This document shows, piece by piece, positions 27,501 to 34,498 of a DNA stretch of 36,127 nucleotides. The notes beneath the pieces were generated by a model. The model was not told the DNA's origin. It saw only the letters and a list, made by a program, of their open reading frames with translations, and ran no database searches. Within the stretch, counting starts at the first letter, position 1. Each line of letters opens with the position of its first letter. Origin of the DNA: Trichomonas tenax (taxonomy: Eukaryota > Parabasalia > Trichomonadida > Trichomonadidae); contig JALKBU010000510.1 of NCBI GenBank assembly GCA_023091735.1, forward strand, positions 1-36,127, read 5' to 3'. A program made the position numbers and the translations under genes.

Positions 27501-29203
27501 AGGAGAACATCAGACAGAAGGAAGCTGATGCTTACAGAAGACGCAAGGAGATGGAGATCAGAAGGCAGCAAATGATCCAGCAGAGAATTGAAGAAGATAG
27601 AAGGAGAAAGCAGGAAGAAGAGGAACTCAAGAAGATCAAAGATGCCGAAGATCGTGAGAGAAGAAGACAGCAAGCTCTCGAAAAGAAGCGTAGAGAAGAT
27701 GAGCGTAGACGTAGAGAAGACGAAGAAGAGAGGAGGAGACAAGAAGAGGAAGAAAGAAAGAGGAGAGAGGAGGAAGAAGCTCTTAGAAGTCTCAAAGCAG
27801 AACAAGATAGAATCAAACGAGAGGAAGAAGAGAAACTTAGAAGGAATCTCGGTAACACTCCACTTTCCAACATTGCTTCGATGCAACAGAGCCAGTACAC
27901 AAGACTTCTTGTCACACTCGTTCAGCGCAAGCAGAAGTTTGCTGACCCAACGTGGTATCCGCAAAGTCCGAAGGCAGAAACGCAAGAGATTGCCACTAAA
28001 CTCAGCGAATCAGTATTCGACAGACTTGAGAATCACTTCCCAGAGATTATGGACGGTGTCAGCCAGACAACATTCAAGCAAGGAAGACTCGGAGACTGCT
28101 TCTTAGTTGCCGTGATGTCCGCACTTGCTGAAGATCCAAAGCTCATCCAGCAAATCTTCGAACAGCCAATAAAGAACGCTGCATACATTTCATGCGTCTC
28201 GTTCCACAGAATGGGAAAGGTCGATAAAGTCACTGTTGATTCATTCGTTCCATTCTATAAGAACAGAACAGATCTTTGCGCATTCACAACGCCAGATGAC
28301 AAGACAGCTTCCTATTGGCCAGCTGTCATCGAGAAAGCCTACGCGAAATACTTCGGAAGCTATTCCGCTATTGTTGGCGGCTGCTCGCATGTCGCTCTTT
28401 ACCACTTGACAGGCTTCTTCCCGTATCAGATCGAAGTCGACAATCCGGAGACAAGAAAGCAGTTCCAAGACGGCACACTATGGCGCCAAATATACAACTT
28501 CAGAGCCGGTTACAACTTCCTCTGCGCTGGAAGTAACGGTGGTAGCGATACAACAACAGACTCTATGGGCATCGTTCTTGGTCACGCATACACTATTCTC
28601 GGCATTTACGAATACAAGGGAATCCAGTTCGTCAAGCTGAGGAACACATGGGGAGATACAGAGTGGAAAGGCCCATGGTGCGACTCCGATTCACGCTGGA
28701 ACGATCAGCTCAGACAGAGATTGGGAATTACAGGCAAAGATGACGGCATCTTCATGATGACATTCCCTGACTTCATGAAGCACTTCAACAGAATCTATTG
28801 CTGCTTGAGAACGAACGGCAGGTACAACTATGTCATGAAGACAAGCTTCAAGGCCGGCTGTACATACAAAGTCAATGGTGGCTCTGAGTTCTTGACACAG
28901 TGGAAGCTCACGATGAGCAGGCCAACAAATTTCTGGATTTTGTACGAAAAGACATCCGTCAAAGGCAATCACCAGATCGTCATCAAGAAGACAACAGAAA
29001 AGATCAAGAATCTCTATGTTGGTGAACTCGCCTTCCATGAAGGTGCCTTCTCTAACATGGAAGTCACCTCTTGGATATACCAGATCAACGAATTCGATCA
29101 GCCGTGGTTCCTTGTTCCTTATGTCATTGATTGCTCAACTGATGTTGATGTTTGTATCCAGATTTGGTCAGACAATGAAATTGGATGTGAGGAAATCCTC
29201 TAA
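24509..29203 (+). CDS. Multipass membrane calpain, DEK1-like (TM-linker-CysPc-C2L)
   Basis: A 1,564-residue protein. Residues 1 to about 815 contain roughly 20 or more hydrophobic spans separated by short loops. Residues about 945-1115 are a highly charged R/E/K/Q coiled coil. Residues about 1143-1435 are a calpain protease core (CysPc), and about 1440-1564 a C2-like (C2L) end. The triad is complete: Cys1197 in QGRLGDCFLVAV (codon 28097-28099), His1359 in GHAYTIL (28583-28585), and Asn1379 in LRNTWGD (28643-28645). This order is that of plant DEK1, a Ca2+-regulated cytosolic protease tethered to a membrane sensor. The conventional EF-hand domain is absent. Activity is expected; the substrate is unknown. 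The first part of the gene is much more AT-rich, including third positions, than the part after about 27100. The start is supported by an initiator 22 nt upstream. A TAAA lies about 30 bp after the stop. Confidence 0.93.
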   Translation: MIYTTWRQLFFVAIKQLFLGMSNIWALDVNSSFMLKTGLGLGIPFIISLIFWTLINSKIVHWRPFSDLKIIFSLLLSHKSSSFLGAIISVLWMILYILPYLFSILFGIIMWAKFNPTIFGLIFILVIPCLIGLLAIIKYYSKHGYTLKFSLNLAFGLLIAAIILTPFVYVFKYPYLDWMGCGYLFAWPPILVFSVIVVIRRRRIKDITKVHFLEVGSFEQENHTAFNGDDRFKWYDYIIHIIVSIVFAILYSALFWKKDEKVASYATSIMFFGLDVLLLIVYVTTHNNVLSISLAILALILKAVLVTFTMNYWFVGHGIIFFFLIIVTVAKFIFDLWCIKAYNVYQIRCEQIIDNLVLMNHGQRRVEIKTVIFEGISVIILLVAIIVDGVLTMKSNFPLVYNSISQQNLTLILEIIALCIGLAGSGFAIIFQLEGRINIPTVIIFIVVSALAIGLSAGVPCFYSAITLRATFSPIFVSLLSAIVILIISCFDTDLSLKTACSSICDGSAFNLEKSMFAFSIIWIISTPLIIILPFVIKGCKYWSLILASLLTGIVFYAYFFKVSIDSDNYTNSGFLHLAFAIVLFICFAVGIGAVTKWTNTLITILIVGFFASALIGVAYEHSSRCLYSFTSLLYILIPSALIAIGSLIYLIFAKVLIVPCVAIFFTVAVFFGTLAYGLKKKDDGFKWKSLICLIVMTILMLADIIYLGVQIDQVFLALTVICIVIFAVSFVLTLICLFQSNSLTYSSLFYPVRYYADNNLHAHPLLNTVFSIDEILPIIWGLFAIVFSDYPQYGYAGVIVSLCLIPAINLLLMAISDDKTNFSLQYAPNNLLEDTLSVVRGIGTIDGADNNEIIVDELTDYRDFITYKKQLISYKQAQFDQVCMYKSRISTVSETEFMFVRQFLHDKYKKKIKNLGYLLEDRNWGADDRVQIFEIYAAVKKQDADEQAARLYYEHLASQAALRIQNRNQLDQQNDQALQQLLGDDLLAAERELQQIKENIRQKEADAYRRRKEMEIRRQQMIQQRIEEDRRRKQEEEELKKIKDAEDRERRRQQALEKKRREDERRRREDEEERRRQEEEERKRREEEEALRSLKAEQDRIKREEEEKLRRNLGNTPLSNIASMQQSQYTRLLVTLVQRKQKFADPTWYPQSPKAETQEIATKLSESVFDRLENHFPEIMDGVSQTTFKQGRLGDCFLVAVMSALAEDPKLIQQIFEQPIKNAAYISCVSFHRMGKVDKVTVDSFVPFYKNRTDLCAFTTPDDKTASYWPAVIEKAYAKYFGSYSAIVGGCSHVALYHLTGFFPYQIEVDNPETRKQFQDGTLWRQIYNFRAGYNFLCAGSNGGSDTTTDSMGIVLGHAYTILGIYEYKGIQFVKLRNTWGDTEWKGPWCDSDSRWNDQLRQRLGITGKDDGIFMMTFPDFMKHFNRIYCCLRTNGRYNYVMKTSFKAGCTYKVNGGSEFLTQWKLTMSRPTNFWILYEKTSVKGNHQIVIKKTTEKIKNLYVGELAFHEGAFSNMEVTSWIYQINEFDQPWFLVPYVIDCSTDVDVCIQIWSDNEIGCEEIL

Positions 29204-29289
29204 TTTTTATATCTCATGTATTTGTTTCAATAATAAACATTCTTTTTGTTATGGTAAAAACCGATTTTTTTTATAAACAATTCTTGACA

Positions 29290-31296
29290 TTATTTAACAT
29301 ATATTTTCAGCTTTGTGTTAGGAAGTCCCCATCTTGCTGAATCACCGAACTTCTTTGCGGCGGCAGTATCACCGGAACAGATATACTGCTTCATGATTTC
29401 ATTTGGATCAACATCAATGAACGGTCTGTTCTCTGGTGTCTTAACTGGATACTTGAAGAGTGGGAAGATGAAGAACTGAACAGGAATGCCAGGAACGATC
29501 TTGTAGAACTTAGCAAAGCTTGGCATATCAAGGTTGTCATTGTATGGGTATTCATTGAGTCCGGAGATTGCGTACCAAAGTTCCTTTGATGCCATTGTGA
29601 AAAGCAATGAGTCGCAGCCAGCTTCTTTGTCTATCTCGTTCTTGCCTCTCAAGATGACGAAAGAAGAGAAGTGAGAGCATCTTTCGAAGAAGCCATCGTT
29701 GTGGAAGTGTACGAGCTCTCTTTCAGCATGTTTGGCGTATTCATCATATGTAATTGTTCCATTTTCTTCAAGAACATTTGCTCTGTAAACAACGCCTTTG
29801 TTCAGGTGCCTTCTAGCAAGGATTTCGTAGAAGATTGTTGGAATGATGGCATTGACATCAGCCAAAAGAACGAAGTCACCGAAAGCTCTTCTGATGCCAA
29901 TATTTCTAGCGAGGAAATCTGGGAATGAAACGCCATCATAAGCATCTTCTGGTCCTTCGATGATGCGGACGTGTGTCTTTAATACCTCTGGTACTTTGAT
30001 TTTCTGGTTGAATTGATAGCTATCGCCCTTCTTCGCCATTTCAACAAGAACGAATTCGATTGATGCTTGGGGAGCGGAGTATTCAACAGCAAAGGCAGCA
30101 GTATCAATGAAACTCTGCAAGCGATGGATGTAATCGCCATCATAGAGATCCGCTGCACCAGCAAGAACAATTGAAACGTAAGGCTTCACAGTGGAATACT
30201 TCGTTGAGCCTTCAGGGATTTTCGCGATCTGGGATTTCATCATCTTCACGAAATCAGCCTTAGGACTTCCAACTGTTGCGAAAGCTGTGTTTTGAATGTT
30301 TGGATACGGCTCCATTACAGATTTCATCGTTGTGATCTTGCATTCTCCTGGAACTAAATCAGTGAAAAGAGAAACAGCATCTTTCATCTTGAGATCATTG
30401 TGGCTCTTAATTGTTACTAATTCGGTGCCTCCTGGACGCTTGGAGACTCTGATGATCTTTGGAACAACTTCATCTGGTGTAGCAACAATAACTGGATAAT
30501 CGTTTGTCTTCACAGTTGATTTCTTCGTGTAAGCGCAGTCCTGGAAGATCTTCACGAACGGATTGTCCAAGTCGTCGATCTGCGACAAGTCAGCCAAGTA
30601 AGGAAGAAGAACGAGATTCGCTGAATACCACTGGATCGTCTCAATATGCTGCATCAAGAAAGGAGGCTGCATCACAACGACAGCGGGCACTTTCTTGATA
30701 CTGGCGAACTGAAGGACTCTTTGGAAGAACGCAACGTATGATCCAGTGTAGTGTGTGTTCGATGCTGAGTGATTTGTCGATGGAAACGGTGGTTGTGAGG
30801 TAACGAAAACATGACTGAATAATAGATTGTTGTAGGCGCCAGTATCAATGGTGGATACAAAGCCGAGGTCATAGGGACCCTCAACTTCAACAACTGGGAT
30901 GTGATTACGCTTCAAATATCTGACTAATGCAGCACCGATTGGTGACTTCGATCCAGCGACGAGTGTGTACTTCAGGACTTCGTGCTTTGGATGATCCGGT
31001 GGGATATGAACGAATCTGAGGAACTCTTTGTTGTAATTCGTTCTATCGATGCAACCTACCTTCGTGAGGATGTCTGGGTACTTAAAAGACGCGGACTGGT
31101 TCGAGCTGTAACGCGGCGGCATGACTATATCGTTTACGTCTCCGTAGAATGGCGGCGGTTGAGAAATTTCGCGAATATGAAGGAATTTCAACAGAAAAAG
31201 CGTAGATATCGCAAAAGTAGCGACAGCAAGTAACGGAATTCTGTTTTTTCTGTAAAAAATTGCAATGTTTCGGAGAATTCCTTTATGCTGCAACAT
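29290..31296 (-). CDS. Type II membrane protein joining an NAD-epimerase-like Rossmann half to a glycosyltransferase-like half
   Basis: A 668-residue protein from ATG 31296. A basic N-terminus (KNRI) is followed by one membrane span at about 19-40, so a Golgi/ER lumenal topology is likely. Residues about 108-370 resemble a short-chain epimerase/dehydratase fold: YTLVAGSKSPIGAALVRYL (110-128) has a beta-strand, a glycine-rich turn and a helix, though the loop departs from the usual GxxGxxG. Residues about 372-600 resemble a GT-A family 2 glycosyltransferase: YVSIVLAG opens the fold, then NIGIRRAFGDFVLLADVNA (465-483), in which AxGDFVLLxDxD is the usual form and DVN replaces the second Asp. I infer a sugar-nucleotide-handling enzyme, or a transferase with a degenerate nucleotide-binding partner. 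The pairing of halves is unusual. No initiator word was found upstream of the ATG. Its 3' end faces that of the calpain gene 86 bp away. Confidence 0.8.
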   Translation of the reverse strand: MLQHKGILRNIAIFYRKNRIPLLAVATFAISTLFLLKFLHIREISQPPPFYGDVNDIVMPPRYSSNQSASFKYPDILTKVGCIDRTNYNKEFLRFVHIPPDHPKHEVLKYTLVAGSKSPIGAALVRYLKRNHIPVVEVEGPYDLGFVSTIDTGAYNNLLFSHVFVTSQPPFPSTNHSASNTHYTGSYVAFFQRVLQFASIKKVPAVVVMQPPFLMQHIETIQWYSANLVLLPYLADLSQIDDLDNPFVKIFQDCAYTKKSTVKTNDYPVIVATPDEVVPKIIRVSKRPGGTELVTIKSHNDLKMKDAVSLFTDLVPGECKITTMKSVMEPYPNIQNTAFATVGSPKADFVKMMKSQIAKIPEGSTKYSTVKPYVSIVLAGAADLYDGDYIHRLQSFIDTAAFAVEYSAPQASIEFVLVEMAKKGDSYQFNQKIKVPEVLKTHVRIIEGPEDAYDGVSFPDFLARNIGIRRAFGDFVLLADVNAIIPTIFYEILARRHLNKGVVYRANVLEENGTITYDEYAKHAERELVHFHNDGFFERCSHFSSFVILRGKNEIDKEAGCDSLLFTMASKELWYAISGLNEYPYNDNLDMPSFAKFYKIVPGIPVQFFIFPLFKYPVKTPENRPFIDVDPNEIMKQYICSGDTAAAKKFGDSARWGLPNTKLKIYVK

Positions 31297-32035
31297 TTCG
31301 AAATTTTTAAATTTTTTTGTTTACAATTTTTTAAAGCTTAATTTTTCCTAATTTAGGCTCTCCTTAATATATCTCGTCCACATCTCTCTAAATTTTTGGA
31401 AAATGTGTCATAACTTTTGTTGTGATGCTATTTGAACTATGTTAACTTGTGTTTAAATAGTACTCAATCTTTTGAGTAATCTCCATGAAGGAAATTGGAT
31501 GTTGTCAATGAAATTTAATATTCAATAAAATAACAATAAATGAGAAAAATCACATTGGAAACATTTAGCCCTATAACACTGCTTTAATTTTTGAAACGTT
31601 ATTATATCATTTAATTAGTTCAATAACAAATTATTTAAATGTTCATTCTATTGTTGTTATAGAACAAAAATCACATTCGGCATTTGTGGAAAAAGTACAA
31701 GGTATGAATTTGATAAAATTACAGACTCGAATTATCAGTTTATACTAAAATTTAAATCAAATTGATTCATTTTATTAAATTTTTATGATTTAAGTCATGA
31801 AATGTTGAGCACTTCTTCCTTTGTTATGAACATTAGTATTTTGAACTTAAAAATAGAAAATATTGTCATGCATTTTAATATTCTTATTGAAAGTTTAACT
31901 ACCAATTCTTCACATGTATATTAGCTTTTGTATTGGTTCTGTTATAGAATGCAACTTTGCTGATGGGTCATTTTGCGATAATTTGTCTCAAACTTTCAAT
32001 GTTGATTTTCGAAATTTCACCGAAATATAAAATCA

Positions 32036-32242
32036 TTATGTGCCGATGTAACACACAAAGAACAAAAGAAACAGCGCAATGAAGATACACAAAATCCGAT
32101 CAAAAGTGACAAAAAGCATGCACATCATACTTGACATCTGTTTGACAATCGGCATTGCGCTGACGTTGAAGAGTAGAGTCAGGCAGACCTCAGTTGCACC
32201 GCCAGTGTCGACGCAGGCTTGGCTTGCGGGTTGTCGATGCAT
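32036..32242 (-). CDS. Doubtful small ORF ending in a membrane span
   Basis: A 68-codon frame (MHRQPASQACVDTGG...) whose last 20 residues (ILCIFIALFLLFFVCYIGT) form a good hydrophobic span. An in-frame TGA lies eight codons upstream. The base composition is unlike that of its neighbours. No initiator or homologue is recognised; it may be the end of a broken gene carried by the island. Confidence 0.15.
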   Translation of the reverse strand: MHRQPASQACVDTGGATEVCLTLLFNVSAMPIVKQMSSMMCMLFVTFDRILCIFIALFLLFFVCYIGT

Positions 32243-32299
32243 CGTAAGATCTAAGACTGCAAATCAGGCACTGGGACACCAAGTATAACATCTAAGTAT

Positions 32300-32324
32300 C
32301 GTGAAGGCCGCGCATGCCTTCACG
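32300..32324. repeat. Perfect 9-bp hairpin
   Basis: CGTGAAGGC (32300-32308), a 7-nt loop CGCGCAT, and GCCTTCACG (32316-32324). It is the most GC-rich spot of the island. A role is not known. Confidence 0.6.
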
Positions 32325-32401
32325 CACTTTCGAAGCTCTATCTAGATGACCCATTGCAAAATGACACTTTTTGTAAACTGCGCCAAATCTATTTCTGACA
32401 A

Positions 32402-32496
32402 ATCTGACACTTTACAATTTATCAATCCGGCACTTTACCAATTTATCAATCCGGCACTTCACAACATTTACATGTCAAATCTGGCACTTTACAAAA
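32402..32496. repeat. Tandem 24-bp repeat, three units plus a partial fourth
   Basis: Units start at 32402, 32425, 32449 and (after a 6-nt interruption) 32479, with consensus ATCYGRCACTTTAC followed by AATTTATCA-like sequence. A related GACACTTTTTGTAAA at about 32363 and a CCAAATCT at about 32384 suggest further worn units to the left. The core CACTTTAC resembles the trichomonad initiator. With no spacers of unique sequence, this is not a CRISPR array. Confidence 0.6.
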
Positions 32497-32797
32497 ATAC
32501 GTTAGTTGGAAATGTTGGAAAATCCATAAAAAAATTCATCAGCTATGAACATTTTTTACTTTACACAACACCTATACTATATATAGGCAGTTCAATGCTA
32601 CAAAGCTTGACGATACTTAGCATTGATAATTTCTGAAATTGAGATTACCGAGTGAAATCGCTGTTACACACAGGCTTATTACTGCCATATTATAATCAAA
32701 TATCATATGAAAACTAAAAATTGTTCAAAATGAGTTCAATATTTTGGTCAAAACACTGTTTTCCTTTGACAAAACAATCAAAAATCGCTCAAAAATG

Positions 32798-32804
32798 TCA
32801 TATA
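32798..32804 (+). promoter_or_regulatory. Initiator-like element near the BAR-SH3 gene
   Basis: TCATATA, an exact TCA(+1)YW match, with +1 A at 32800, 10 nt before an in-frame ATG at 32810. It favours a 20-residue longer protein than the one annotated, or it is a chance match; the annotated ATG at 32870 lacks such a word nearby. Confidence 0.35.
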
Positions 32805-32869
32805 CAAAAATGTGGACTTGGAAGAATAAATTTATAGAAAAAAACTTGACAATTTTTTTATTCGAAAAA

Positions 32870-34162
32870 ATGACGGTCCCATTAACATACTCCCAATCAA
32901 TAGAAGTTGTTGGCAAGGCTGTCCACTCGAAGCTCATTTTCCTCGAAGCGTTCGTGGAGCAAGCGAAGAGCTTTGTTATGGCAAATCGTCAATTTTTGAA
33001 ACAATTATCGAAAATAGATAGAGAAGTACCAGCAAAGCGTGTTACAGGTTTAAAGTCTTTAGCTTCAAACCTTCTAGCGGCAAATGCGGTCCCTATTCCA
33101 GGTCCTATAGATAAATTCAACGATTGTGAGAAACATTTCAAAGAAATCATCGAAAAGATGTCATTATCAATTTTCAGTGTTCCTCCAGGACTCGATGTTC
33201 AGATCGAACTATTCGATTCCAACTTCATTGGAATGTTCAACAACGTCGTCATGGAATACAAGAATGAAGCACTGGCAATTCTCGACAACATCGAAAAAGA
33301 GAAGAAGGCTTATAAAGCATCTCAAGATGAATATGAAAAGTCAAAACAAAAATATCAGACATCAGTAAAAAAGATCGAAACTAATTATCAAAAGATTCAA
33401 CAGACGCCAGGAGATGATAAGCTAATCGAAAAGAAGACAAAACAAATCGATGACTTGAATGTTTTCCTCATTGATCACAAAAAATTACACATGCAGACAC
33501 AAGAAGCCGAATATAAATGGAGTAAAGCGATGGAGAACTTCCTCGCAAATTACGAGAACCTCGAAGAAAAGCTCCATAATGGCATCGAAGACATATATCA
33601 GGAATTTGCCAACCACATTGAGAATATTAAAGTCAAGAAAGAGTGTGCACAGGCATTTTTGGCTGGAATTATCAACCAAAAGAAGCTTGATACTCAATTA
33701 GACGAAGCGTTATCACAATCGAAAGCTCAGCCATCATCATGCATTTCTGTAGACGTCAACATACCAAAGCTCAACTTTGATATATCAACAATCCTCGGTA
33801 ACGAAACATTTCAGCCAGAAATGGAGAAAGAAATCGGACAAATGGAAGATGACTTCAACTCAAGAATGCCAGACGAAATCACACTCAAGAAGGGTGCAAT
33901 AATAACAGTTATCTCTGTTGATGAGAAAGACAGATATCTTGTTCAGTATAAGGCCAAGATGGGTTACGTTCCAAAGGGATATGTACAACTCCTTCCTAAA
34001 TATAACCAACATACATGCTTCTTAGCGAATAGCTACCATGATGGAAATTTGCATCTCGATCCAGGAGCTAATATTTTGGTCAAGAACAAGACAGATTCTG
34101 TTGCATGTGTTACAACAATTGACTTCCAGGAACTCCAAATCCCAGCTGAATATGTTAACTAA
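32870..34162 (+). CDS. BAR/F-BAR-like coiled-coil protein with two C-terminal SH3 domains
   Basis: A 430-residue protein from ATG 32870 (MTVPLTYSQSIEVVG). Residues about 5-285 are long helices of BAR or F-BAR character, rich in K, E and aromatic heptads, with a PGP-containing loop near residue 80. An SH3 domain follows at about 323-376 (DEITLKKGAIITVISV ... GYVPKGYVQLL), and a second, worn SH3-like unit at about 382-430 (CFLANSYHDGNLHLDPG ... IPAEYVN) ends the protein. Such proteins bend membranes and recruit actin regulators through SH3 contacts. The first SH3 lacks the usual ALYDY (here MEDDFNS) and the WW pair, so its ligand binding may be unusual. In-frame ATGs at 32795 and 32810 would add 25 or 20 residues; I chose 32870 because the helical domain starts there and the extra residues look like translated AT-rich leader. 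The stop overlaps TAAA. Confidence 0.82.
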   Translation: MTVPLTYSQSIEVVGKAVHSKLIFLEAFVEQAKSFVMANRQFLKQLSKIDREVPAKRVTGLKSLASNLLAANAVPIPGPIDKFNDCEKHFKEIIEKMSLSIFSVPPGLDVQIELFDSNFIGMFNNVVMEYKNEALAILDNIEKEKKAYKASQDEYEKSKQKYQTSVKKIETNYQKIQQTPGDDKLIEKKTKQIDDLNVFLIDHKKLHMQTQEAEYKWSKAMENFLANYENLEEKLHNGIEDIYQEFANHIENIKVKKECAQAFLAGIINQKKLDTQLDEALSQSKAQPSSCISVDVNIPKLNFDISTILGNETFQPEMEKEIGQMEDDFNSRMPDEITLKKGAIITVISVDEKDRYLVQYKAKMGYVPKGYVQLLPKYNQHTCFLANSYHDGNLHLDPGANILVKNKTDSVACVTTIDFQELQIPAEYVN

Positions 34163-34485
34163 AATTCTATATTTGTCAAATAAATTGCTTCGTATATCTT
34201 CAATCTTCTTCTTTCCCTAAATACATCTTAAAATATATGAAAATGAATCACAACCTATTAAATTACTGAACAAACAAAGCATGAATTAAAGATTAATTTT
34301 TTCAGCAAAAATATAATCGGCATTCAGCAACCAGTAATCAAAAAATTCTGATTGTAAACGGTCTAAAGTAGGTGTGTTTAGTTCCTTTTTCTTTGTTTGA
34401 AAGTTCGAAGAGGAGATGGGGAATTTTGTTTTGTAAAATAATTTCTGTGTCAATTTTTAAAATAACGAGAAAAAATTTTAAACCG
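34163..34485. other. Intergenic region, nothing recognised
   Basis: About 320 bp of AT-rich DNA between two plus-strand genes. Several TAAA words lie near the left end and could serve polyadenylation of the BAR-SH3 gene. No coding or RNA feature is seen. Confidence 0.5.
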
Positions 34486-34492
34486 GCACTAT
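34486..34492 (+). promoter_or_regulatory. Initiator-like element of the TTC5-like gene
   Basis: GCACTAT with +1 A at 34488, 11 nt before the ATG at 34499. It matches the CA(+1)YTW core but has G at the first position. Confidence 0.4.
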
Positions 34493-34498
34493 TTAGTG

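Larger units (their letters stand above)
31967..32365. mobile_element. Possible non-autonomous element or insertion relic
   Basis: GTCATTTTGCGAT (31967-31979) and the inverted GTCATTTTGCAAT (complement of 32353-32365) match at 12 of 13 positions and bracket the island of higher GC content. The word TGGGTCAT is also present at both ends in inverted orientation, though placed differently. No transposase is present and no target-site duplication is clear. A chance match is quite possible in AT-rich DNA. Confidence 0.2.
31297..32797. other. Intergenic region with a GC-richer island and repeats
   Basis: About 1.5 kb. Ordinary AT-rich DNA runs to about 31960. A GC-richer island follows to about 32340, with a small membrane-type ORF on the minus strand, a perfect 9-bp hairpin and loosely matching inverted ends. 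Then come tandem 24-bp repeats (32402-32496). No RNA gene is recognised. Confidence 0.5.

Noticed and set aside
27179..27985. 268-codon minus-strand frame opposite the calpain coiled coil
   Set aside because: Leu/Ser/Phe-rich antisense of a Glu/Lys/Arg-rich repeat; typical antisense shadow.
27588..28106. 172-codon plus-strand frame over the calpain coiled coil
   Set aside because: Lys/Arg/Glu-rich shift of the same purine-rich codons; the protease frame continues through it.
29204..29289. Overlap or read-through between calpain and epimerase/GT genes
   Set aside because: The genes are convergent with separate stops 86 bp apart and TAAA signals between them.
32402..32496. CRISPR-like array
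   Set aside because: The repeats abut with no unique spacers of constant length, and the genome is eukaryotic.
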